Origin: Chryseobacterium rhizosphaerae
Lineage (GTDB): Bacteria; Bacteroidota; Bacteroidia; Flavobacteriales; Weeksellaceae
Assembly (NCBI RefSeq): GCF_003385455.1
Contig: NZ_QNUF01000007.1
Coordinates: 124,001-188,000, forward strand
Reading direction: 5' to 3'
Length of the DNA stretch: 64,000 nt
The notes beneath the pieces were generated by a model that worked only from the letters and a program-made list of their open reading frames with translations, ran no database searches and was not told the DNA's origin. Of this stretch, positions 31,860 to 39,689 are shown one piece after another (the stretch's first letter is position 1; each line of letters begins with the position of its first letter). Position numbers and translations under genes: made by a program.

Positions 31860-33359
31860 TTAATTGAATAATTCTACCTCCTCTCCTTTTCCTACCGGAT
31901 ATTCTTCTGTAAAACATCCAAAGCAGTGGTTAGAAGATCCTAAAATTTCTTTCAGATTTTCGGTACTTAAAAACTCTAAAGAATCTACTCCTAAATAATT
32001 TTTAAGTTCTTCCGTAGTCATATTAGCAGAAATTAAATCATCCTTTGAAGGGGTATCAATTCCTAAATAACATGGTGCAATAATAGGAGGAGAAACACTT
32101 CTGAAATGAATCTCTTTTACACCTGCATCTTTCAGAATTTTAACCAACCTTTTAGAGGTTGTCCCACGAACGATAGAGTCATCAATAATAACAACCCTTT
32201 TATCTTTAATTTCAGAAATAATCGGGTTTAGTTTCAGGTTAACCACTCTCTCTCTCATTTCCTGAGTAGGAACGATAAAACTTCTTCCAATATATCTGTT
32301 TTTGATCAATACAGGACGGAAAGGTATTCCTGAAGCCTTTGAGAACCCAATAGCGGCCGGTACTCCGGAATCCGGAACACCGATCACAATATCAGCATCT
32401 ACAGGAGCCTGTTCCCAGATTTTCTCCCCGGATTTCTCTCTGATTTCGTAAACATTGATATTTTCTAACGTAGAATCGGGTCTCGCAAAATAAATATATT
32501 CAAAAGAACATATCCTTTGTTTTCCTTTAGCCTCATCCATCATATAAGAATGAAGTTTTCCAGGCTCATTTTCATTGGTATAGATAATTTCTCCCGGAAG
32601 AATATCACGAACATATTGAGCTCCCACTGCATCTAATGCTACAGATTCTGAAGCCACAACATAAGATCTCTCGTCAATAGCTCCTAAAACCAATGGACGG
32701 ATACCGTTGAAATCTCTGAATGCAAAGAATTTATTTCTGGTCATCCCTACCACAGAATAGGCTCCTTTGATCTTCTCCATCGTAGCTTTTATTGCACCAC
32801 GAAGTCCCAAATCAAGGTTTTTCTGGATCAGTCTCAAAATTACTTCAGAATCTGAAGTAGCTCTGAAAACCACCCCTTCAGCCTCCAGTTCATTTTTCAA
32901 TTCTCTGGCATTGGTAAGGTTCCCGTTGTGTGCTATAGAAAGTATAATCTGGTCATATTCGTTTTTTGCGAAAAATGGCTGGAAATTATACTTCTTTTTA
33001 TCTCCTGCTGTCGTATAACGGGTATGTCCGATTGCAGAATTTCCCATAAAAGCTTCAGGTTCCTGAATGTCTTTATAAACGTCCAAAACCAAGCCTTCAT
33101 CCTTCATATTGGTAATCTTTCCATCTTTAAGAACGGAAATACCACAAGCTTCCTGGCCTCTGTGCTGTAAAGCAAAAAGCCCGAACTGTGAAAGAGAAAA
33201 CGTATCCAGATCAGTATCTGAATACATTCCAAAGATACCGCACTCCTCATTGGGAGCATCCAGTCTTTCTTCTTCCTGTGTTCTGAAAAGATTTCTACCG
33301 TAGGTTTGGTCTTTAAACTGTTTTAAATATTCACTTTTATGAATGTCTAAACTTTTCAT
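31860..33359 (-). CDS. purF: Amidophosphoribosyltransferase
   Basis: A 499-residue Ntn-hydrolase glutamine amidotransferase joined to a PRTase domain. The nucleophile is the cysteine in NEECGIFGMY at about residue 42, so a propeptide of about 41 residues must be removed, longer than the 11 residues of the B. subtilis enzyme. The PRPP loop is VVIIDDSIVRGTTS. Cysteines in CSFEYIYF, PCYLGID and NHCFGCF fit an Fe-S cluster. It makes phosphoribosylamine, the first step of purine synthesis, and follows purC with 139 bp between. Confidence 0.93.
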   Translation of the reverse strand: MKSLDIHKSEYLKQFKDQTYGRNLFRTQEEERLDAPNEECGIFGMYSDTDLDTFSLSQFGLFALQHRGQEACGISVLKDGKITNMKDEGLVLDVYKDIQEPEAFMGNSAIGHTRYTTAGDKKKYNFQPFFAKNEYDQIILSIAHNGNLTNARELKNELEAEGVVFRATSDSEVILRLIQKNLDLGLRGAIKATMEKIKGAYSVVGMTRNKFFAFRDFNGIRPLVLGAIDERSYVVASESVALDAVGAQYVRDILPGEIIYTNENEPGKLHSYMMDEAKGKQRICSFEYIYFARPDSTLENINVYEIREKSGEKIWEQAPVDADIVIGVPDSGVPAAIGFSKASGIPFRPVLIKNRYIGRSFIVPTQEMRERVVNLKLNPIISEIKDKRVVIIDDSIVRGTTSKRLVKILKDAGVKEIHFRSVSPPIIAPCYLGIDTPSKDDLISANMTTEELKNYLGVDSLEFLSTENLKEILGSSNHCFGCFTEEYPVGKGEEVELFN

Positions 33360-33392
33360 TTCTATTTTTTCTAATTGTAGATCTTAGAAGTC

Positions 33393-33499
33393 AGATTTCA
33401 GATTGTAGACTAAAAGCTAACTTCAGTGTTGATTTTGTTTTAACTAACAAATATTCCAATGCTAAAAATCTAGCATCTGAGGTCTAACATCTGAAATCT
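33393..33499. repeat. Spaced inverted repeat AGATTTCAGAT / ATCTGAAATCT
   Basis: The 11-base arms at 33393-33403 and 33489-33499 are perfect complements and enclose the purC-purF intergenic region; the right arm runs into the purC stop codon. Sequence between has short repeats (TCTAGCATCTGAGGTCTAACATCTG). It may be an RNA attenuator or a dispersed repeat. Confidence 0.35.
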
Positions 33500-34221
33500 T
33501 ACTTCGCCAGTAAATTTTTCAATCTGTTATAGATCTCCACATAAGCTTCAGTAACTTCTCCCAAGTCTCTTCTGAATCTGTCTTTATCCAATTTCTTCAT
33601 CGTGTCTTTATCCCAAAGTCTGCATGTATCAGGAGAGATTTCGTCCGCTAAGATAATCTCACCGTCTGAAGTTTTACCCAATTCGATTTTGAAATCAACA
33701 AGGATGATATTTATTTTGTCAAACAGGTCAATCAGGATTTCGTTGATATCTGAAGTAAGTTTATACATCTCGTCAAGCTCCTCGTAAGTAGCTGCACCTA
33801 AGAAAACAGCGTGGTGATCATTGATAAGCGGATCTCCTAACTCGTCTTTTTTGTAGCAAATATCAAAAATTGTTACCGGAGACTTGATTCCTTCTTCCAC
33901 TCCTAATCTCTGTGCCATACTTCCTGCAGAGTAGTTTCTTACTACCATTTCCAATGGAATAATAGACACTTTTCTTACTAATTGCTCTCTTTCGTCTAAT
34001 TGTTTGATGAAATGAGTTTTAATCCCTTTTTCATTTAAATATTCAAAGATAAGGGTTGTGATGGCATTGTTCATCTCCCCTTTCAGGTCAACCTGGCCTT
34101 TCTTTTGAGCGTTAAATGCTGTAGCATCGTCTTTAAAACGCACTACTACTTCTTCAGGATTATCAGTAGCAAATACTTGTTTCGCTTTACCCTCGTACAA
34201 CATTTCTTTCTTTTGACTCAT
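33499..34221 (-). CDS. purC: Phosphoribosylaminoimidazole-succinocarboxamide synthase
   Basis: A 240-residue SAICAR synthetase. The conserved stretches are [26 protein letters not shown] [51 protein letters not shown]. It joins CAIR and aspartate using ATP in purine synthesis. It follows the DUF3307 gene by 36 bp and precedes purF by 139 bp on the same strand, so the four genes satD, DUF3307, purC and purF may share some transcription. Confidence 0.94.
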   Translation of the reverse strand: MSQKKEMLYEGKAKQVFATDNPEEVVVRFKDDATAFNAQKKGQVDLKGEMNNAITTLIFEYLNEKGIKTHFIKQLDEREQLVRKVSIIPLEMVVRNYSAGSMAQRLGVEEGIKSPVTIFDICYKKDELGDPLINDHHAVFLGAATYEELDEMYKLTSDINEILIDLFDKINIILVDFKIELGKTSDGEIILADEISPDTCRLWDKDTMKKLDKDRFRRDLGEVTEAYVEIYNRLKNLLAK

Positions 34222-34257
34222 AATTTTACTTTCTAAATTGTAGTTAGATTTATTGAT

Positions 34258-34953
34258 TTATTTAATTATTATTCCTGTTAAGACAGCCAGTCCAAAACTT
34301 AGGAGTGTACCTATAAGTACATACTCTGTCAGTTTTCTCTGTTTTGCCTGTGCAAGATCACTGAATCTGAAAACAGACTTGGCAGCGACCATGAAGCCCA
34401 CACCTTCCCAGTGATTCACCATAATAAAAGTGAAAACCAGCAGGCGTTCTAAAATTCCGATATATTTTCCGGCACTTGATAAAGATTCGGTTTGTATAGC
34501 ATTCTGTGCATCAGGAACAGGAGTCCATGATGATAATAGTATTTTGATAAAAATAGAAGCTGGGGTTGTTAAGAACAAAGCCGCCATAATGATTTTTAAA
34601 AACTCCTGGTTTCCTAAAAAGCTGAAATCAAATTCCCGGAAATAAAAAGAAGCGCCTGCAATCACTATAATATGCAGCAACTGGTCTATGAAAAACCACG
34701 TTTTCTTTGTTTTAATTGTTTGAAAGCTCAGTTTTGCGGCATCAATTATGAAATGAGATCCCCCAATCAGAAGGGCTACCCACCAAAGTTGTAAATCCCA
34801 AAGAAAAACAAAGCTTAAAACAGTGTGAATCAAAACATGGAAGTATAAAAACTTACTTTTTAGTTTATAGTTTTCCTTATCTGCAACCCATGAATCTGGC
34901 TGAAGAACAAAATCTCCGAGTAGATGTGCCAATATGAGTTTTATAAAGATCAT
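34258..34953 (-). CDS. DUF3307 family membrane protein
   Basis: A 231-residue membrane protein of the DUF3307 family, starting FIKLILAHLLGDFVLQPDSW with a histidine and acidic residue in the first helix, followed by HVLIHTVLSF and HFIIDAAKLSFQ segments and about six transmembrane helices. DUF3307 proteins are regularly paired with SatD. The gene starts one base after the satD stop, so the two products are very probably functional partners. The biochemical role is unknown. Confidence 0.85.
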   Translation of the reverse strand: MIFIKLILAHLLGDFVLQPDSWVADKENYKLKSKFLYFHVLIHTVLSFVFLWDLQLWWVALLIGGSHFIIDAAKLSFQTIKTKKTWFFIDQLLHIIVIAGASFYFREFDFSFLGNQEFLKIIMAALFLTTPASIFIKILLSSWTPVPDAQNAIQTESLSSAGKYIGILERLLVFTFIMVNHWEGVGFMVAAKSVFRFSDLAQAKQRKLTEYVLIGTLLSFGLAVLTGIIIK

Positions 34954-34954
34954 G

Positions 34955-35560
34955 CTATAGTTCTGAGATTTTCTTTCTGAAATACTGGTTCGTTTCTACA
35001 ATAAGCTCATAATTGGCTCGTTTCAGTCTCTGGCTCACCGAAGACTGTGAAATAGCAAACTTCCTGGCAAGATCTTCCTGGGTAATATCCTGGTTCATGA
35101 TCATTTCGTGGATGATCTCTGAGGTAGCCATAGTCCAGTTATCAAAATCTTTTGACGACCATTTTAACAGAATATTCAGGTCTCTGTCTACAGAATCATT
35201 GGAAGTTTTAATGGCAACGGTATGGCCGTCACTCTTCAGATCATTGAGCAGTCTTCCGGAATTTACGTAAGCTGTACCATTAGATTCAGTGATTTTCTCA
35301 GACGAGAAACTCTCTTCACCAATCCCTATGGCCATTCTTACATCTAAATTTTCCTGACTTTTAATAATAGATTTTATGGCTAGAAAATGCCAGAAAACGT
35401 CATCGATATTACACTTAAATTGAAATTCATCGCCTCTGTAGATTTCCCATACTTGAGGAGCGCTTCCCCAATTGTCGAGAAGATTCTTAAGCTTGGTAAT
35501 CCAAACTTCGGTATCCGCATGCTGTGAATTTATAATATCTCCGGTAATGACCGCTATCAT
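34955..35560 (-). CDS. SatD family protein with C-terminal HTH
   Basis: A 201-residue SatD-type protein. The N-terminal domain starts IAVITGDIINSQ and contains EIYRGDEFQFKC, typical of SatD; the last 45 residues form a helix-turn-helix (TQEDLARKFAISQSSVSQRLKRANYE). It is co-transcribed with DUF3307. Three 20-bp palindromes with 29-bp spacing lie directly upstream, the nearest overlapping the -7 element, which suggests that this protein represses its own operon. The predicted transcript starts at or within a few bases of the ATG (leaderless or nearly so). Confidence 0.85.
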   Translation of the reverse strand: MIAVITGDIINSQHADTEVWITKLKNLLDNWGSAPQVWEIYRGDEFQFKCNIDDVFWHFLAIKSIIKSQENLDVRMAIGIGEESFSSEKITESNGTAYVNSGRLLNDLKSDGHTVAIKTSNDSVDRDLNILLKWSSKDFDNWTMATSEIIHEMIMNQDITQEDLARKFAISQSSVSQRLKRANYELIVETNQYFRKKISEL

Positions 35561-35564
35561 ACTG

Positions 35565-35572
35565 CAAATATA
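35565..35572 (-). promoter_or_regulatory. -7 element of satD
   Basis: TATATTTG on the minus strand fits TAnnTTTG. It is only 4 bp from the ATG at 35560, so the mRNA would be leaderless or nearly so. It overlaps the first palindrome. No TTG was found at the -33 spacing. Confidence 0.5.
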
Positions 35573-35646
35573 AGCATAATTACTTATAAATAAAAAATAT
35601 AAGCAGAAACACTTATAGATATTGATTATTAGTGAATCTGCTTATA
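35569..35646. promoter_or_regulatory. Three tandem 20-bp palindromic operators at 29-bp spacing
   Basis: Sites are 35569-35588 (TATAAG-N8-CTTATA), 35598-35617 (TATAAG-N8-CTTATA) and 35627-35646 (TATTAG-N8-CTTATA). All have six-base arms and an eight-base centre, and start positions differ by exactly 29 bp. The satD product has an HTH and is the natural candidate to bind them. Confidence 0.7.
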
Positions 35647-35745
35647 TCAATTATATAGTAAACATAAGGTTTTTAACGTTTTAAGTCGTAGTAAAAAATT
35701 ACGAAAGCGTTAAAAAATATTTTATATTAAAATTTTCCTTGCGGT

Positions 35746-37626
35746 TTATTTTTTAATAAATTGATGCACCTGCTCGTCAAGTCTCAGGAAATAAGAACCT
35801 CTAGGAAGAGTCTGTACGGAGATGTTCTTCTTACTTCTGAAGGGGTCTTTCTCCGTGTAGATCACTTTTCCGGAAAGATCTATGATCTGAGCAGTTTTTA
35901 CCGCTTCCGTTTCACCGTTTACAAAAAGGTTGTCATATACAGGGTTCGGATATATGATAAATTTTTTATTTACCGTGATAAGTTCTGTGGTTGATAATGT
36001 ACCTCCTAAATTCTGGCAGTAATCAATCGGGTAAGAATCCCATTCACTTATATTAAATGTATTTGTTGGCTGATTGGCGGAAGCTTTTCTGTATAAAGAA
36101 ACATCTTTTAATACTGAAGAGTTATTCTGTCCTACAACGCCCAATGCATCTACTGTGGAAAATTTATATCTCAGCTCAATATAATTATATCCATAAAAAG
36201 TCATCTGAGGAGCAGCCGTTACAAGTTTTGCCTGTTCTTTTGTATAGCAGGAAAAAGTGGCTGAAGGGTTTAAAACAACAAATGTTTCATTATCCTGAAC
36301 AGTCCCTTCCATTTCAAAAGGAGCCGGAAAATACAGGTTATTACCGCTTCCCTGAAGCTGAATGGATAATCTGTAATCACTTAAATTCACGGGATGTCCT
36401 GTTTTATTGGTAATTTCAAGAGCTTTATTGCCATTCGTTGATCCTTCAATATATTTTGAAACAAAAAGATCTTTAGCATAAGAATCGGAAGCCAGGGTGG
36501 TTACAGAAACAACATTAGTATCCGGAGAAATAAGATAACCGCTATCATATGCTTTTACCGTATAGTTATAAGCAGTAGAAGGTGTAAGATGATCAATGAT
36601 AATCGATGTCCCTTTTGTGGCTGCTACCAATGTACCGTTTTGATATACTTTATAGCCAAGTACATCCGCATCAGGACTGGGTGACCAGCTTAAATTTACA
36701 AAATAGGCACTCGTTTGTGTAGTTGTTAAGTTGGATGGCGCCTGAGGTGCTACAGCGTCCGGCGTTTGATTCCAGATTATATTCACCCAACCAGGATTAT
36801 CTATAAACGGATTTCTGTTTTTCTGAATAGCATACACCGCATTATTTCGGTCAATTTCTCTTTGCGATACAGGATCCTGCTGATTCCATTGAAGAAGCAT
36901 AGCCATATAAGCCGGTTCAAACGCCCTCTCTTCCGTACCGTCAAGTGCATTAGCGTCCGAAGCAGGATTAGCATTGGTATTGTATTTAAAAGTTCCCAGC
37001 TTTCCTTCATACCTTACAGCAAAATACAATAAAGATCTGGCCACATCTCCTTTAAATTCGTCAATAGGTTCATATACATTGCCTGTATAAGGCAGATTGG
37101 GAATGGCACTTCGTCCGATTTTAGAAGTATTTGTGAATGTATAAGGTATATTAGCCGGTACTGTCGTAGAAATCCCATAAGGATAATTACTTCTTAACTG
37201 ATTAATTTTTGCATCGGTTGGGATTACATAAAATAAATCAGAATACATTGGATAATTACTGTTAAATGTACTCTGAGGCATCATATGCTCTCTATTATAC
37301 CCCATTCCTTCTGCCCCGGACGATGCGATCAGCTGACCGGATGTATATTCATAAGCATCGGGCCCGGATGGAATCTCCGAATAAATATCCAATAAATAAG
37401 TAGTATTCGTAGCATCGTGGTCATAATATTTATCAAGATCAGTCTGATTATAATATCCGGAAAGGTCACCATAATGCCAGCTGATATTCTTTTCAGAAAT
37501 TATATCATGGAGCTTTGATTTCAGAGCATAACCCGTTAATCCGGACGTTCCGTTGTAATATCCGGCAGGGGCTTGTGCAGAAATATAAGAAGAAATTAAA
37601 ATAATAGGAAGTAGAAGTTTTTTCAT
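35746..37626 (-). CDS. Secreted endonuclease I family protein with Fn3, lamin-tail-like and T9SS sorting domains
   Basis: A 626-residue exported nuclease. A signal peptide (ending SAQAPAGYY) precedes an endonuclease I domain (about 20-290) with the His-Asn-type core YNREHMMPQSTF and the segments NQLRSNYP and GDVARSLLYFAVRY. A fibronectin type III domain follows (about 295-380), then a lamin-tail-like domain (LFVSKYIEGSTNGNKALEITN), and a T9SS type A sorting domain (FIIYPNPVYDNLFV ... SGKVIYTE). It probably degrades extracellular DNA. It is monocistronic. Confidence 0.9.
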   Translation of the reverse strand: MKKLLLPIILISSYISAQAPAGYYNGTSGLTGYALKSKLHDIISEKNISWHYGDLSGYYNQTDLDKYYDHDATNTTYLLDIYSEIPSGPDAYEYTSGQLIASSGAEGMGYNREHMMPQSTFNSNYPMYSDLFYVIPTDAKINQLRSNYPYGISTTVPANIPYTFTNTSKIGRSAIPNLPYTGNVYEPIDEFKGDVARSLLYFAVRYEGKLGTFKYNTNANPASDANALDGTEERAFEPAYMAMLLQWNQQDPVSQREIDRNNAVYAIQKNRNPFIDNPGWVNIIWNQTPDAVAPQAPSNLTTTQTSAYFVNLSWSPSPDADVLGYKVYQNGTLVAATKGTSIIIDHLTPSTAYNYTVKAYDSGYLISPDTNVVSVTTLASDSYAKDLFVSKYIEGSTNGNKALEITNKTGHPVNLSDYRLSIQLQGSGNNLYFPAPFEMEGTVQDNETFVVLNPSATFSCYTKEQAKLVTAAPQMTFYGYNYIELRYKFSTVDALGVVGQNNSSVLKDVSLYRKASANQPTNTFNISEWDSYPIDYCQNLGGTLSTTELITVNKKFIIYPNPVYDNLFVNGETEAVKTAQIIDLSGKVIYTEKDPFRSKKNISVQTLPRGSYFLRLDEQVHQFIKK

Positions 37627-37768
37627 ACCATAAAAATTGGGAAGCTAAAATAGCAAAATAAAACACGTAAAAGATTCAATATTTTATTACGAAAATATTA
37701 ATTTTTAAAACATAAAAAATTGAAAATTAAAAGATTGAGGCTAAAGCAGCATGACTAAAATAATTTCT

Positions 37769-37797
37769 TTGGCTTTCCGTCAATTTATTTATCTTTG
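37769..37797 (+). promoter_or_regulatory. Promoter of acyl-CoA dehydrogenase gene (TTG-N18-TATCTTTG)
   Basis: TTG at 37769-37771 and TATCTTTG at 37790-37797 are 18 bases apart, a good flavobacterial promoter. It lies inside the upstream extension of the reading frame and so fixes the start at 37817. Confidence 0.65.
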
Positions 37798-37816
37798 GGA
37801 ACTAACTATTATCTAT

Positions 37817-38956
37817 ATGAATACAGAGACTATTGACAACATCAAAATGATAGCGGAGACAGCTAGAGAATTTGCAGAGAAGAATATCCGACCGAATATT
37901 ATGGAGTGGGATGAAAGCCAAACATTCCCTAAAGACTTATTCCACCAACTTGGAGAAATGGGATTTATGGGGGTTGTAGTTCCTGAGCAGTACGGCGGTT
38001 CCGGTTTGGGTTATCATGAGTATGTTACTATTCTGGATGAAATTTCCCAGGTAGATCCATCGATTGGTCTTTCTGTAGCAGCGCACAACTCTCTTTGCAC
38101 CAACCATATTTACGAATTTGGAAATGAAGAGCAAAGACATAAATGGCTTCCTCAGTTGGCTTCCGGAAAGGTAATCGGAGCTTGGGGATTAACAGAACAT
38201 AATACAGGTTCAGATTCAGGAGGTATGTCTACTACAGCTGTAAAAGACGGTGATGAGTGGATTATCAGTGGAGCAAAAAACTTTATTACCCATGCTATTT
38301 CAGGAGATATTGCTGTGGTAATGACAAGAACAGGTGAAAAAGGAGCTAAAAACAATTCTACAGCTTTTGTGTTAGAAAAAGGTATGCCTGGTTTTAGTTC
38401 CGGAAAAAAAGAAAATAAATTAGGGATGCGTGCATCTGAAACTGCAGAACTCATTTTTGATAACGTACGCGTACCGGATTCTCACCGTTTAGGCGAAGTG
38501 GGTGAAGGTTTCAAACAAGCTATGAAAATATTGGATGGAGGCAGAATTTCTATTGCCGCTCTAAGTTTAGGTACAGCAAGAGGAGCTTATAAAGCTGCTT
38601 TGAAGTATGCTAAAGAAAGACACCAATTCGGAAAACCGATTTCAGATTTTCAGGCAGTGAACTTTATGCTTGCGGACATGGCTACAGAAATTGATGCTGC
38701 TGAACTTCTTATCCAAAGAGCATCTACTCTTAAAAATGCTAAACAGAAAATGACCAAAGAAGGCGCTATGGCAAAGCTATATGCTTCTGAGGCATGTGTA
38801 AGAATTTCTAACAATGCCGTTCAGATCTTCGGAGGGTACGGATATACCAAAGACTTCCCTGTTGAAAAGTTCTATAGAGATTCAAAGCTTTGCACTATAG
38901 GTGAAGGTACTTCTGAAATCCAGAGACTGGTTATCGGAAGAGATATTACAAGATAA
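37817..38956 (+). CDS. Acyl-CoA dehydrogenase
   Basis: A 379-residue FAD-dependent acyl-CoA dehydrogenase. Conserved blocks are GFMGVVVPEQYGGSGLGYHEY, GAWGLTEHNTGSDSGGMSTTA, FITHAISGD and the C-terminal QIFGGYGYTKDFPVEKFYRDSK ... GEGTSEIQRLVIGR; the catalytic glutamate is probably that of the GEGTSE block. It would oxidise short- or medium-chain acyl-CoA in the first step of beta-oxidation or branched-chain amino-acid breakdown. The frame is open to 37751, but a promoter sits in that extension. A DinB gene follows after 20 bp. Confidence 0.92.
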   Translation: MNTETIDNIKMIAETAREFAEKNIRPNIMEWDESQTFPKDLFHQLGEMGFMGVVVPEQYGGSGLGYHEYVTILDEISQVDPSIGLSVAAHNSLCTNHIYEFGNEEQRHKWLPQLASGKVIGAWGLTEHNTGSDSGGMSTTAVKDGDEWIISGAKNFITHAISGDIAVVMTRTGEKGAKNNSTAFVLEKGMPGFSSGKKENKLGMRASETAELIFDNVRVPDSHRLGEVGEGFKQAMKILDGGRISIAALSLGTARGAYKAALKYAKERHQFGKPISDFQAVNFMLADMATEIDAAELLIQRASTLKNAKQKMTKEGAMAKLYASEACVRISNNAVQIFGGYGYTKDFPVEKFYRDSKLCTIGEGTSEIQRLVIGRDITR

Positions 38957-38976
38957 TTTTAAAACACTCAATACAA

Positions 38977-39474
38977 ATGATTAAACAGGCACTTTTAGGT
39001 GAGTTTCTGCATGAAGCTGAAAACACCAGAAAAATTTTAAAAGCAATTCCTGACAGCGCTTTAGACTGGAAACCGTCTGAAAAAAACTGGACAACCGGCC
39101 AGCTAGCCTCACATATTGCAGAAGTCTATAACTGGTACCCCTCTACTTTCAATCAGGATACGTTTGATATGGGCAAGTATGAGTATGACAAAGGAGATAT
39201 TTCCAAAGCTGAAAATATTCTCGCAAAATTTGAAGAAAATGTTGCTAAAGCACAAAAAGTATTGGAAGATTCTGACGAAAGCACCTATTTCAACGAATGG
39301 AAAATGGAAATGAACGGAAATGTTCTCTTTCCTCCTTCACCGAGAATCCAGGTAGTTAGAGGCTTTTTGTATAATCATTTATACCACCACAGAGGTGAGC
39401 TCGTTGTTTATTTAAGATCAACAGGGAATAAAGTTCCCGGACTTTACGGACCTACCGCTGATGATAAAATGTAA
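38977..39474 (+). CDS. DinB family protein
   Basis: A 165-residue DinB/YfiT-type four-helix bundle. Metal ligands are probable in TTGQLASHIAEVYNWYP (His) and YNHLYHHRGELVVYLR (two His), the usual three-histidine arrangement. DinB proteins are often thiol-dependent transferases or hydrolases; bacillithiol dependence would fit this organism but is inferred. It is 20 bp downstream of the acyl-CoA dehydrogenase on the same strand, so they are probably co-transcribed. A strong terminator follows. Confidence 0.88.
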   Translation: MIKQALLGEFLHEAENTRKILKAIPDSALDWKPSEKNWTTGQLASHIAEVYNWYPSTFNQDTFDMGKYEYDKGDISKAENILAKFEENVAKAQKVLEDSDESTYFNEWKMEMNGNVLFPPSPRIQVVRGFLYNHLYHHRGELVVYLRSTGNKVPGLYGPTADDKM

Positions 39475-39501
39475 GTAAAACTTAATTTTATCTTTATAAT
39501 T

Positions 39502-39533
39502 AAAATGACATGCATGATTGTGCATGTCATTTT
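39502..39533 (+). terminator. Terminator after DinB gene
   Basis: AAAATGACATGCA and TGCATGTCATTTT form a perfect 13-bp stem with a six-base loop and T-rich end. Confidence 0.85.
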
Positions 39534-39689
39534 TCTTTATTTACATCCTATTGATGAATCATTTCAAGCATATTCAATGTATTACATAATATTTTGAACA
39601 GATATTCTAAATTTTTCTTAAAAATTTTTGTTTTTCGTAATATAATTTTTATTAGCTTTGATATTCCACAATTAAAATTAATATTTAAT

